The notes below the pieces were generated by a model. It saw only the letters and a program-made list of their open reading frames with translations. It searched no databases and was not told the origin of the DNA. Of a stretch of 64,000 nucleotides of DNA, positions 46,960-55,036 are shown piece after piece (position 1 is the first letter of the stretch; every line of letters begins with the position of its first letter). The stretch comes from Chitinophagaceae bacterium (GTDB lineage: Bacteria; Bacteroidota; Bacteroidia; Chitinophagales; Chitinophagaceae). Position numbers and translations under genes: made by a program. The stretch is from contig JAOAGO010000002.1 of assembly GCA_026415715.1 (NCBI GenBank), positions 1-64,000 on the forward strand, given 5' to 3'.

Positions 46960-47394
46960 ATGAAAACAAAAGAAAACATTATGTCAATTCAGGTAGTTCT
47001 TCTTATACTGTTCATAGGCTTTGCTGCAGGTATTTTAAGCGGACTGGTAGGAATAGGAGGCGGAATTGTAATGGTACCGGCCCTGGTTTTTTTTCTTCAT
47101 TACACCCAACATCAGGCGCAGGGCACATCACTGGCCGTACTCACGCTGCCTGTAGTAATACTGGCTTCGCTTTATTATTACAAACAATGTCGGCTGCAAG
47201 GCCATCCGGTTGACCTTCGTGTGGCGGGGTTGCTGGCTGCAGGATTTTTGGCAGGCGCATTTTTCGGAAGCAAACTGGCACTGAATATCGAGGAGCAGGG
47301 CTTAAAAAAAATTTTTGCCCTTGTGTTGTTGTTTACCGCCCTGAAACTATCCGGTTGGGATAAAGTGCTTTTTCAATGGATTCGGAAAGAGTAG
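46960..47394 (+). CDS. Half-size TauE/SafE (TSUP) membrane protein
   Basis: A 144-residue membrane protein with four hydrophobic segments (about 9-31, 36-50, 57-73 and 88-107) plus a short last one. AAGILSGLVGIGGGIVMVPAL is the TSUP family signature, and QGTSLAVLTLP follows it. TSUP exporters of organic anions or sulfur compounds usually have about 240-260 residues in two repeats, so this is a single-repeat form that would have to dimerise. The start at 46981 is also possible. It ends about 220 bp before gyrA. Confidence 0.8.
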   Translation: MKTKENIMSIQVVLLILFIGFAAGILSGLVGIGGGIVMVPALVFFLHYTQHQAQGTSLAVLTLPVVILASLYYYKQCRLQGHPVDLRVAGLLAAGFLAGAFFGSKLALNIEEQGLKKIFALVLLFTALKLSGWDKVLFQWIRKE

Positions 47395-47559
47395 AATCAT
47401 TACATTATGTTATCGGTTTCGATTTGTTGAAATATGTCCTGAAAATTTACCAGATTATTTTGTCAAACCATGATGTAAAACCCTGCTTTCTGCAGCATCA
47501 TTAATTTTAAATGTTGGCAAAAAAACATGAAAATATCAGGTTTTGAAAATGAGAAAAAT

Positions 47560-47567
47560 TAGCTTTG
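47560..47567 (+). promoter_or_regulatory. Putative -7 promoter element for gyrA
   Basis: TAGCTTTG matches TAnnTTTG, 46 nt upstream of the gyrA ATG. TTTTG occurs about 15-18 nt before it but closer than the ideal -33 distance. Confidence 0.4.
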
Positions 47568-47613
47568 CAATAACATATTTTACTGCATACAAATCTGAAA
47601 AAATAAATTTCAC

Positions 47614-50172
47614 GTGATGGACGAAAAGTTTGAACCTCAGGAAACTGGCGATGGAACACGGATTATTCCCGTAAATATTGAGGAGCAGATGAAGACGGCC
47701 TATATTGACTATTCAATGTCCGTCATAATCGGCCGGGCCCTTCCTGATGTGCGAGACGGATTAAAACCTGTACACCGCCGCATTTTGTATGCCATGAACG
47801 ATCTGGGACTTCGTCATGACCGGCCCTTTAAAAAGTCGGCCACCATAGTGGGCGAAGTGCTCGGAAAATATCATCCCCACGGCGATACAGCCGTGTATGA
47901 TGCCCTGGTGCGCATGGCGCAGGAATGGAATATGCGCTATGAGTTGATTGATAAACAGGGAAATTTCGGTAATCAGGACGGCGACGGCCCGGCTGCCATG
48001 CGATACACGGAAGCCCGCCTGAAAGAAATAGCCGAATATATGCTGATGGATCTGGATAAAGAAACGGTGGATATGCAACTGAATTTTGATGATTCACGTT
48101 ACGAACCCACTGTTTTACCTACCCGGATTCCGCAGTTATTAATAAACGGTTCAAGCGGTATTGCCGTGGGTATGGCTACCAACATGATGCCGCACAACCT
48201 TTGCGAAGTGGTTGACGGTTGCATCGCCTATATCAACAACCGAAACATCACCATTGATGAACTCATTCAGCATATCAAAGCGCCTGACTTTCCGACCGGT
48301 GGAATCATCTATGGAATGGAAGGAGTAAAAGCGGCAATGCATACGGGCCGGGGGCGGGTGGTGCTGCGCGGTAAGGTAACTGTAGAAACCCGACCGAACG
48401 GAAAAGAACAAATCATCATAACCGAAGTCCCTTTTCAGGTAAACCGTGATGCATTAACCAACCGGATCGGCGAATTAGTGAATGAAAAAGTAATTGAAGG
48501 AATTTCACACGTAAACAACGAGTCAAACAAAAAAGAAGGCACCCGCATTGTTATAGAATTGAAGAAAGACGCCATTGCCAGCGTTGTCATCAATCAGTTA
48601 TACAAACATACCGATCTGCAATGCTCCTATGGTATTAACAACGTTGCCATCGTCAGAGGGCGACCCCGAACACTGAATCTCAAAGAATTGATTATTGAGT
48701 TTGTGGAGTTCCGGCATGAAATCATTGTTCGCAGAACCCGCTACGAACTCAGGCAGGCAGAAGAAAGAGCGCATATCCTCAAAGGGTATCTCACAGCCCT
48801 CGACCACCTCGATGAAGTAATTACCATCATCCGACAGTCGCCTACACCGGATTCGGCCAGACAGGCCTTGGTTGCCGCTGGCTGGGGGTTGGATGATGTG
48901 CAGGCAAAAGCCATCCTGGAATTACGCTTGCAGCGATTGACGGGAATGGAGCGGGAAAAAATCAAAACCGAATATGAGGAACTGCTTCAACTGATTGCCC
49001 GGCTAAATGAACTGCTCGGAAATGAAGGAAAACGCTACGAACTCATACAGCAGGAATTGGAGGAAGTAAAGCAAAAATTCGGCGACGGACGAAAAACGGA
49101 AATTACGTATCTGGAAGAAGAAGTAAAAATCAAAGATCTCATCAAAGAAGAAGATGTTGTCATTACCATTTCACATCTGGGATACATTAAGCGTACACCG
49201 GCCGATGAATACAGGGCACAGCGCCGCGGTGGCCGCGGTGTACTGGGAGGCAGAACCCGCGAAGAAGATTACATAGAGCATGTTTTTGTGGCTTCCACAC
49301 ATCATACCATGCTCATCTTTACTGAAAAAGGAAGATGTTATTGGCTGAATATCTGGGAAATTCCCGAAGGTGAAAAAACCGGAAAAGGCAGAGCCATTCA
49401 AAATCTGATACAACTGCCCCCGGATGATAAAGTGAAAGCCATTCTTGACGTAAAAGATCTGAAAGATAACCATTTTGTAAATAGTCACAATATCGTACTT
49501 TGCACCCGTAAGGGAATCATAAAAAAAACGGCACTCGAAGAATTCAGCCGTCCCCGTCAAACCGGTGTGAATGCCATTACAATTCAGGAAGGTGACGAAT
49601 TGCTGGATGCAAAACTTACCGATGGGACCTGTGACATTATGATGGCGGTGAAAAGCGGAAGGGCTATCCGTTTTTCCGAAGAAAAAGTAAGGCCTACCGG
49701 ACGAGGGGCAATCGGAGTAAGCGGTATAGAAGTAGATGATGCTTCTGACGAGGTTGTAGGCATGATTTGCGTAAAACCGGAAGAGAAAGATAAAAGAACG
49801 GTGCTGGTTGTAAGTGAAAAAGGGTTTGGCAAAAGAACTCCCATTGATGAATATCGCTTTACCAATCGCGGAGGTAAAGGAGTAAAAACAATACAAATAA
49901 CTGAAAAAACCGGAAACCTGGTGGGCATTGTGGATGTGGCCGAAAACGAAGACCTGATGATCATTTGTAAAAGCGGTGTAACCATTCGCATGCCGGTGCG
50001 TGATATCAGCGAACAGGGCAGGGCCACACAAGGCGTTAAATTGATTAAATTAGATGACGGCGATGAAATTGCCGCCATCACCCGACTGGAAGATCAAAAC
50101 GATAATGAAAACTTGAATAAAGAAGAAGATAACGCAACCACTGATACCGAAAATTCATCTTTTGATAATTAA
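47614..50172 (+). CDS. gyrA: DNA gyrase subunit A
   Basis: Breaks and rejoins DNA to introduce negative supercoils together with GyrB. The 852-residue product has the winged-helix/tower core with catalytic Tyr131 in AAMRYTEARL and six-bladed C-terminal repeats. The GyrA box QRRGGRG (in EYRAQRRGGRG) identifies it as GyrA rather than ParC. In the quinolone-resistance region the sequence is YHPHGDTAVYDALVRM: Thr92 stands at E. coli Ser83 and Asp96 at Asp87. Thr or Ser at this position is found in many wild-type bacteria. The last 30 residues are acidic and Asn-rich, a common Bacteroidota tail. Confidence 0.97.
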   Translation: MMDEKFEPQETGDGTRIIPVNIEEQMKTAYIDYSMSVIIGRALPDVRDGLKPVHRRILYAMNDLGLRHDRPFKKSATIVGEVLGKYHPHGDTAVYDALVRMAQEWNMRYELIDKQGNFGNQDGDGPAAMRYTEARLKEIAEYMLMDLDKETVDMQLNFDDSRYEPTVLPTRIPQLLINGSSGIAVGMATNMMPHNLCEVVDGCIAYINNRNITIDELIQHIKAPDFPTGGIIYGMEGVKAAMHTGRGRVVLRGKVTVETRPNGKEQIIITEVPFQVNRDALTNRIGELVNEKVIEGISHVNNESNKKEGTRIVIELKKDAIASVVINQLYKHTDLQCSYGINNVAIVRGRPRTLNLKELIIEFVEFRHEIIVRRTRYELRQAEERAHILKGYLTALDHLDEVITIIRQSPTPDSARQALVAAGWGLDDVQAKAILELRLQRLTGMEREKIKTEYEELLQLIARLNELLGNEGKRYELIQQELEEVKQKFGDGRKTEITYLEEEVKIKDLIKEEDVVITISHLGYIKRTPADEYRAQRRGGRGVLGGRTREEDYIEHVFVASTHHTMLIFTEKGRCYWLNIWEIPEGEKTGKGRAIQNLIQLPPDDKVKAILDVKDLKDNHFVNSHNIVLCTRKGIIKKTALEEFSRPRQTGVNAITIQEGDELLDAKLTDGTCDIMMAVKSGRAIRFSEEKVRPTGRGAIGVSGIEVDDASDEVVGMICVKPEEKDKRTVLVVSEKGFGKRTPIDEYRFTNRGGKGVKTIQITEKTGNLVGIVDVAENEDLMIICKSGVTIRMPVRDISEQGRATQGVKLIKLDDGDEIAAITRLEDQNDNENLNKEEDNATTDTENSSFDN

Positions 50173-50183
50173 ACTGAAACACA

Positions 50184-51512
50184 ATGAGAACATTTCTGAT
50201 TGCGGCAGGGCTACTGGCTGCCCAACTTTTATCGGCGCAAAATATCAATGATGTAAAAAACCTGTTAATTCTGGGTCAGTTACAAAAAGCGAAACAGGAT
50301 GTTGACAAAGCAATGGGAAATTCAAAATTCAACAGCAAGCCCGAAGCCTGGTTACTGAAAAGCTGCATCTATTCTTCGCTGGCTATGGATGAAAAAAATA
50401 AAAACACGCCTGAAGGATTTCAGTTTGCGGGCGAAGCCGATGCCGCCTATAAAAAATACAGGGAAATGGACCCCGCTTTGTCATTGCTCAGCGATCCTAT
50501 TTATCAGAATGCCGTCATTAATCTTTATTCCTATTATTATTCGGCAGGCTATAATGAATATGCAAAGAAAAACTGGGGAGATGGTGTAAACAAACTATCC
50601 AAAGCCGTAGAATATTCTGATTTGCTGATTTCGCGGAAACTCATTTCAGCACCCCTGGATACCAATGTGTTGATACTTGCCGCCGTAACAGCCGAGAATA
50701 ATAATCAAAAAGATGTGGCTGCTTCATACTATAAACGACTGGCCGATGCCAGGCTTGGCGGAAAAGAGTTTGAAACCATTTATCGCTTTTTGATGGTTTA
50801 TTATTTTAACAAAAAAGATATCCCCAACTTTGAAAAATATAAGGCGCTGGGACAACAACTTTATCCCGAAAGTGAATATTATACATATGATTTGATAGAT
50901 TTTGCGGTAGGACTGTCTGAAACATTTGATGAAAAAATAAAGGCCATTGAAGAAGCTATTGCCAAAGACCCGTCAAACTACAAAGCCCATCAGGTGTTGG
51001 GAGAAGTGATTTTTGATACCCTTCATTCCAATAAAGAAAATGCCGTGCTTCCGCATAATGCGCAGGAACTGGAAGCTAAAATGATAGCCGCTTTCAAAAA
51101 ATCAGCCGAGCTGAAACCTGACTCTGAAATTCCTTATTTGTTTTTGGGTGATCACTTCATAACTAAGGCTGTAAAAGTAAATGATGAACGGGCAGCACAT
51201 GCCGCTGATATGAAAAAGAGAACAAAGCCGGGACATGCCAACAGCAAGGAAGATATTGCCAAACGTGATATGCTGGATAAAAAATACGGCGAGGCTCTGG
51301 AAGTAGCCCGTGAGCCATATGAAAAAGCAGCAGCCATTATGGAGAAAAAAGAACTTAATAACAGAGACAAACAGCAATTGAAAAAGATTTGTAATTATCT
51401 GGCAGAGATTTATGCCTACAAAAGAATTATGGCCAAAGGAAATCCCGCCGAACAGGCAAAATTTGCCGCAGAAGAAAAAAAATGGAATGATAAATATGAC
51501 AATATAAAATAA
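50184..51512 (+). CDS. Exported tetratricopeptide-repeat protein
   Basis: A 442-residue exported protein (signal peptide about 1-18, LLSAQ) with helical TPR-like repeats, for example AVNKLSKAVEY-type helices (about 130-150) and AIAKDPSNYKAHQVLGEVIF (about 258-277). The C-terminus (about 345-442) is a long charged helical region. Similar proteins follow gyrA in other Bacteroidota, but the role is not known. Begins 11 bp after the gyrA stop, so probably cotranscribed. Ends at a strong terminator. Confidence 0.78.
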   Translation: MRTFLIAAGLLAAQLLSAQNINDVKNLLILGQLQKAKQDVDKAMGNSKFNSKPEAWLLKSCIYSSLAMDEKNKNTPEGFQFAGEADAAYKKYREMDPALSLLSDPIYQNAVINLYSYYYSAGYNEYAKKNWGDGVNKLSKAVEYSDLLISRKLISAPLDTNVLILAAVTAENNNQKDVAASYYKRLADARLGGKEFETIYRFLMVYYFNKKDIPNFEKYKALGQQLYPESEYYTYDLIDFAVGLSETFDEKIKAIEEAIAKDPSNYKAHQVLGEVIFDTLHSNKENAVLPHNAQELEAKMIAAFKKSAELKPDSEIPYLFLGDHFITKAVKVNDERAAHAADMKKRTKPGHANSKEDIAKRDMLDKKYGEALEVAREPYEKAAAIMEKKELNNRDKQQLKKICNYLAEIYAYKRIMAKGNPAEQAKFAAEEKKWNDKYDNIK

Positions 51513-51536
51513 AGTCTTTATATAAAAAACTTAAAC

Positions 51537-51596
51537 AGCGCTTCGCTATCTTCTGACGGGAAAACCGTTTGAATTAATTGCGAAGCGTTTTTTTTT
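51537..51596 (+). terminator. Rho-independent terminator after the gyrA-TPR operon
   Basis: CGCTTCGC at 51539-51546 pairs with GCGAAGCG at 51580-51587, followed at once by nine T residues (51588-51596). The 33-nt loop contains a second small hairpin (ACGG/CCGT). This is the clearest intrinsic terminator in the window. Confidence 0.8.
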
Positions 51597-51699
51597 AAAA
51601 TTTTATATTAAACTCAAACAAATCTACGACTGTGAAACCGGAAAAAAATTACTTGTTACGGACTCATATTCTTCAGAAATCAGAAGTTGTTTAAATAAG

Positions 51700-51945
51700 C
51701 TGTTCATGGAACATAAATGGTGGAAACTGAATGATGACAACAAAGAAACCGTAAGGTTTTAATTCTGGCGCACAAAAGAGCAGGAGGGAGCGGATTTGAT
51801 TATAGAAAAAACGGGATGCTTATTGTATATGAAATGAAAGGGAACGGAAAAGCAAAATCCCGACTCAGTAAAACTTTTCAAAGGGTATATCATCATAAGC
51901 TTGAATGCATACATCCCAAATATATTTGGAAATTTTTGCGATTAA
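51700..51945 (+). pseudogene. Remnant of a DUF4143-type ATPase C-terminus
   Basis: Translation in one frame gives LFMEHKWWKLNDDNKETVRF, a stop, then FWRTKEQEGADLIIEKTG; a +1 shift then gives IVYEMKGNGKAKSRLSKTFQ. These correspond in order to the LWENFLI-h-R, YFWRT-x-EVD-h-IE and EhKW-x-K-h-SKTF blocks of the C-terminal DUF4143 domain of AAA ATPases. Only this end remains, with one in-frame stop, a frameshift and no N-terminal ATPase part, so it is a decayed fragment. It lies between the terminator and the sugar operon. Confidence 0.65.
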
Positions 51946-52047
51946 AATATTTTAAATCATTTAAGGCGGCAAAATGAAAAGCTGATTTATTTAATCTTAA
52001 ATTTTTTTCATTTTTATTGGACTCTGTTATTACTTTACATCAAAAAA

Positions 52048-53103
52048 ATGAGAACCATCAAAGGACCCGGAATCTTTCTGGCTCAGTTCATGGGCGATAA
52101 GCCACCGTTTGATTCGCTGAAATCCATTTGTCTTTGGGCTGAGTCATTAGGTTATAAAGCCGTACAAATTCCTACATGGGATAAGCGTTGTATTGATTTA
52201 AAATTAGCGGCCGAAAGTAAAACCTATGCCGAAGAGATTAAGGGTATAGTTAATGAATGCGGGTTGCAGATATCCGAGTTGTCCACGCATTTGCAAGGCC
52301 AACTGGTAGCTGTACACCCGGCTTACGATGTGTTATTTGACGGATTTGCGCCACCCGAGCTGCGCGGCAATCCGAAAGCCCGTACCGAATGGGCGATACA
52401 GCAGGTAAAATACGGCGCTAAGGCTTCACAGCATCTTGGGCTTACGGCGCATGCTACATTCAGTGGCGCTTTGGCATGGCCTTATTTTCACCCCTGGCCG
52501 CAAAGACCCGCCGGATTGGTGGAAGATGCATTCCGCGAACTGGCACGCCGCTGGCTTCCGATTCTGAATTATTTTGACGAGTGCGGGGTTAATGCTTGTT
52601 TTGAAGTGCATCCCGGCGAAGATATCTTTGACGGCATTACCTACGAAATGTTCCTCGAGCAGGTAAACCAACATCCCAGGGCCTGCCTGCTTTACGATCC
52701 TTCTCATTTTGTTTTACAACAACTGGATTATATTGAATACATTGATTTATATCATGAACGAATTAAGGCTTTTCATGTTAAAGATGCCGAGTTTCATAAA
52801 AGCGGAAGACAAGGCACATTCGGCGGTTTTCAGAGCTGGCTGAACCGGGCCGGGCGCTATAGAAGTCCGGGCGACGGCCAGGTGGATTTCAAAACCATTT
52901 TCAGTAAATTGTCTCAATACGGATATGACGGATGGGCCGTAATGGAGTGGGAATGTGCTATCAAACATCCGGAAGACGGCGCCCGTGAAGGAGCTGAGTT
53001 TATTCGAAAACACATCATTCGGGTAACAGACAAAGTATTTGATGATTTTGCCGCTTCCGGCGCCGATGAAAATCAGAATCGGAAAATACTGGGTTTGGAA
53101 TAA
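52048..53103 (+). CDS. Sugar phosphate isomerase/epimerase-family TIM barrel
   Basis: A 351-residue cytoplasmic protein of the xylose-isomerase-like TIM-barrel (AP endonuclease 2) superfamily. Likely metal ligands: the Glu in ACFEVHPGEDIFDG, Asp and His in LYDPSHFVLQQ, His in IKAFHVKDAEF and Glu in AVMEWECAIK. No signal peptide. Close relatives occur next to DUF1080 and Gfo/Idh/MocA genes that handle 3-keto-sugars. Here it leads a three-gene set with a cytochrome c lipoprotein and a DUF1080 lipoprotein, 35 bp before the former. Confidence 0.85.
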   Translation: MRTIKGPGIFLAQFMGDKPPFDSLKSICLWAESLGYKAVQIPTWDKRCIDLKLAAESKTYAEEIKGIVNECGLQISELSTHLQGQLVAVHPAYDVLFDGFAPPELRGNPKARTEWAIQQVKYGAKASQHLGLTAHATFSGALAWPYFHPWPQRPAGLVEDAFRELARRWLPILNYFDECGVNACFEVHPGEDIFDGITYEMFLEQVNQHPRACLLYDPSHFVLQQLDYIEYIDLYHERIKAFHVKDAEFHKSGRQGTFGGFQSWLNRAGRYRSPGDGQVDFKTIFSKLSQYGYDGWAVMEWECAIKHPEDGAREGAEFIRKHIIRVTDKVFDDFAASGADENQNRKILGLE

Positions 53104-53138
53104 TTTTGTAAATCAATTCTTCACTATAAACATAAGTT

Positions 53139-53537
53139 ATGAAATCGTTTGTTTGGTTTGTTTTAGTCTCGCTTGTAATGATTTCCTGCGGTAATGGAAA
53201 AAATAATGCTGAAAAAAGCAATAATACCGAAAACGTACCGGCCACAGAAGACATCACATGGAAGCCCGAATATCAGGAAGGTCTTGCCATTGTGAGTAAA
53301 CCTGAAAATCTATGTCTGCCCTGCCACAAAATTGATGAAAAATTAACCGGTCCTTCGTATCGTGATGTTGCCAACAAATATGAAAATACCGAGGAAAACG
53401 TGGCTATGCTGGCAAAAAAAGTTAAACAAGGCGGAGTTGGGGTATGGGGCGATGTGCCCATGCCAGCAAATGCTACCATTACTGAAGAAGAGGCAAAAAA
53501 AGCCGTTCGTTATATACTTTTGCTGCGTAATAAATAA
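53139..53537 (+). CDS. Small c-type cytochrome lipoprotein
   Basis: A 132-residue lipoprotein (lipobox MISC, Cys17) with one haem-c site CLPCH at residues 59-63 and a likely axial Met108 in VPMPANA, which follows the cytochrome c551/c552 pattern. Haem faces the periplasm. Placed between a sugar isomerase and a DUF1080 hydrolase, it could take electrons from a sugar 3-dehydrogenase, but no dehydrogenase gene is in the window. 4 bp before the next gene's start. Confidence 0.88.
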   Translation: MKSFVWFVLVSLVMISCGNGKNNAEKSNNTENVPATEDITWKPEYQEGLAIVSKPENLCLPCHKIDEKLTGPSYRDVANKYENTEENVAMLAKKVKQGGVGVWGDVPMPANATITEEEAKKAVRYILLLRNK

Positions 53538-53541
53538 AAAT

Positions 53542-54306
53542 ATGAAATCATTAGTTTCTTTTACACTGATACTATGCCTTTTGGCATGTAAACAAAAAGC
53601 AGGTTCAGATAAGGATTCAGGCCAAGCTACCGGAAATGAAAGTTCATTGCCTCTTCTGTCTGAAGAACAGGTAAAAGATGGCTGGATACTTTTATTTGAC
53701 GGAAAAACATTTAACGGATGGCATAAATACGGCGGGGAGCCGGTAGGCAGTGCCTGGAAAATTGCCGAAGGCGCTCTTTATCTGGATACGGCCGAAAAAG
53801 AAGACTGGCAGATTAAAGGAGGAGGGGATATTGTGACCAATGAAGAATTTGAAAATTTTCATCTGAAACTGGAGTGGAAAATTGCACCGGGCGGTAACAG
53901 CGGTATTTTCTTTTACGTTCATGAAGATACGGCAAAATACAAATGGCCATGGATGACAGGCCCTGAAATGCAGGTATTGGATAATGCAGCCCATCCGGAT
54001 GCCAAATCACAAAAACACCGCGCCGGCGATTTGTATGATCTGATTTCCTGTACCAAAGAAACCGTTAAGCCTGCCGGCGAATGGAATCTGGCTGAAATAA
54101 AATGCATAAACGGAAAATTGGATTTTTACCTTAAAGGCGAAAATGTAGTTTCAACAACCTTATGGGATGAGAACTGGAAGAAGATGCTGGCTTCCAGTAA
54201 ATTTAAAGAGTGGCCTGATTTCGGAACATACAAAAAAGGAAAAATCGGCCTCCAGGACCATGGTAATATGGTGTGGTACAGAAACATTATGATAAAAAAA
54301 TTATAA
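53542..54306 (+). CDS. DUF1080 lipoprotein (3-keto-disaccharide hydrolase family)
   Basis: A 254-residue lipoprotein (LLAC lipobox, about Cys13) whose mature part (about 45-254) is the DUF1080 concanavalin-like beta-sandwich. Seen: DGWILLFDGKTFNGWHKYGG at the start of the domain, GGDIVTNEEFENFHLKLEWK, and KIGLQDHGNMVWYRNIMIK at the end. Members split 3-keto-glucosides and related disaccharides. The ATG at 53542 starts the signal peptide; the open frame upstream to 53362 overlaps the cytochrome gene and is not coding. Confidence 0.88.
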   Translation: MKSLVSFTLILCLLACKQKAGSDKDSGQATGNESSLPLLSEEQVKDGWILLFDGKTFNGWHKYGGEPVGSAWKIAEGALYLDTAEKEDWQIKGGGDIVTNEEFENFHLKLEWKIAPGGNSGIFFYVHEDTAKYKWPWMTGPEMQVLDNAAHPDAKSQKHRAGDLYDLISCTKETVKPAGEWNLAEIKCINGKLDFYLKGENVVSTTLWDENWKKMLASSKFKEWPDFGTYKKGKIGLQDHGNMVWYRNIMIKKL

Positions 54307-54418
54307 ACCGTGTCAGTGTAAACTATGCCCTTTTCTCAGACTCAGTAATTTTCTGCCACACAACATAATAAATTCTAAGTAGAATCAATATTACTCGGTT
54401 TTTCCAATTCGTTGCAGC

Positions 54419-54988
54419 ATGGAAATTTTTGATCAGGATATTGAAAGATGCCTTGAGGTTTTGCATCAGGGGGGGCTTATTTTATATCCCACCGATACCA
54501 TCTGGGGCATTGGATGCGACGCAACCAATGCGAAAGCGGTGGCCCGGATTTATGAATTAAAACACAGGCCAGATTCCAAGGCTATGATTATTTTGGTAGC
54601 AGATGAAAAAACCGTTTTGGAATATACGGCTGCTCCCGATCTGGCGGTGTTTGATTATCTGAAAACGGTAAAAAAACCAACAACAGTTATCTATGAAGGA
54701 GCTATCGGTCTGGCTGAAAATCTGATAGCGGAAGACGGGAGCATAGCAATTCGTATCTGTCAGGATCCATTCTGTAAGGCATTAATAAAACGATTCAGAA
54801 AGCCTGTTGTTTCCACTTCGGCCAATCGTTCCGGAGATGCCTCTCCACGAAATTTTTCCATGATTTCGGAAGAAATAAAAAACGGGGTGGATTACATCGT
54901 AAAGTACAGGCAAAACGATATGAGTGAAGCAGAACCTTCTTCGGTTATTCGATGGAAAAACGGAAATATTGAGATACTCCGTTCTTAA
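54419..54988 (+). CDS. tsaC: Threonylcarbamoyl-AMP synthase (TsaC/YrdC family)
   Basis: Makes threonylcarbamoyl-AMP from threonine, bicarbonate and ATP, the first step of t6A37 formation on tRNA. The 189-residue single-domain product carries LYPTDTIWGIGCDATN (about 22-37), KHRPDSKAMIILV and PVVSTSANRSGDASP, the family active-site blocks. It lacks the Sua5 extension, so TsaC-type. MtaB (23.3 kb) works on the t6A made by this pathway. Upstream of the cca and miaA genes. Confidence 0.95.
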   Translation: MEIFDQDIERCLEVLHQGGLILYPTDTIWGIGCDATNAKAVARIYELKHRPDSKAMIILVADEKTVLEYTAAPDLAVFDYLKTVKKPTTVIYEGAIGLAENLIAEDGSIAIRICQDPFCKALIKRFRKPVVSTSANRSGDASPRNFSMISEEIKNGVDYIVKYRQNDMSEAEPSSVIRWKNGNIEILRS

Positions 54989-55023
54989 TGTCTTTAGTTT
55001 CCGGGGCTTTTCCTTTTCAAAGC

Positions 55024-55031
55024 TAACTTTG
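55024..55031 (+). promoter_or_regulatory. Promoter element for cca, nearly leaderless
   Basis: TAACTTTG matches TAnnTTTG and ends 5 nt before the ATG at 55037, the same arrangement as at mtaB. A TTTC lies in roughly the -33 position. Confidence 0.5.
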
Positions 55032-55036
55032 CCCAC

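Noticed and set aside
49171-50031. 286-codon open frame opposite gyrA
   Set aside because: It is the antisense shadow of the conserved GyrA C-terminal domain.
53362-53541. Upstream extension of the DUF1080 gene
   Set aside because: It overlaps the cytochrome c gene in another frame, and the lipoprotein signal peptide starts at 53542.
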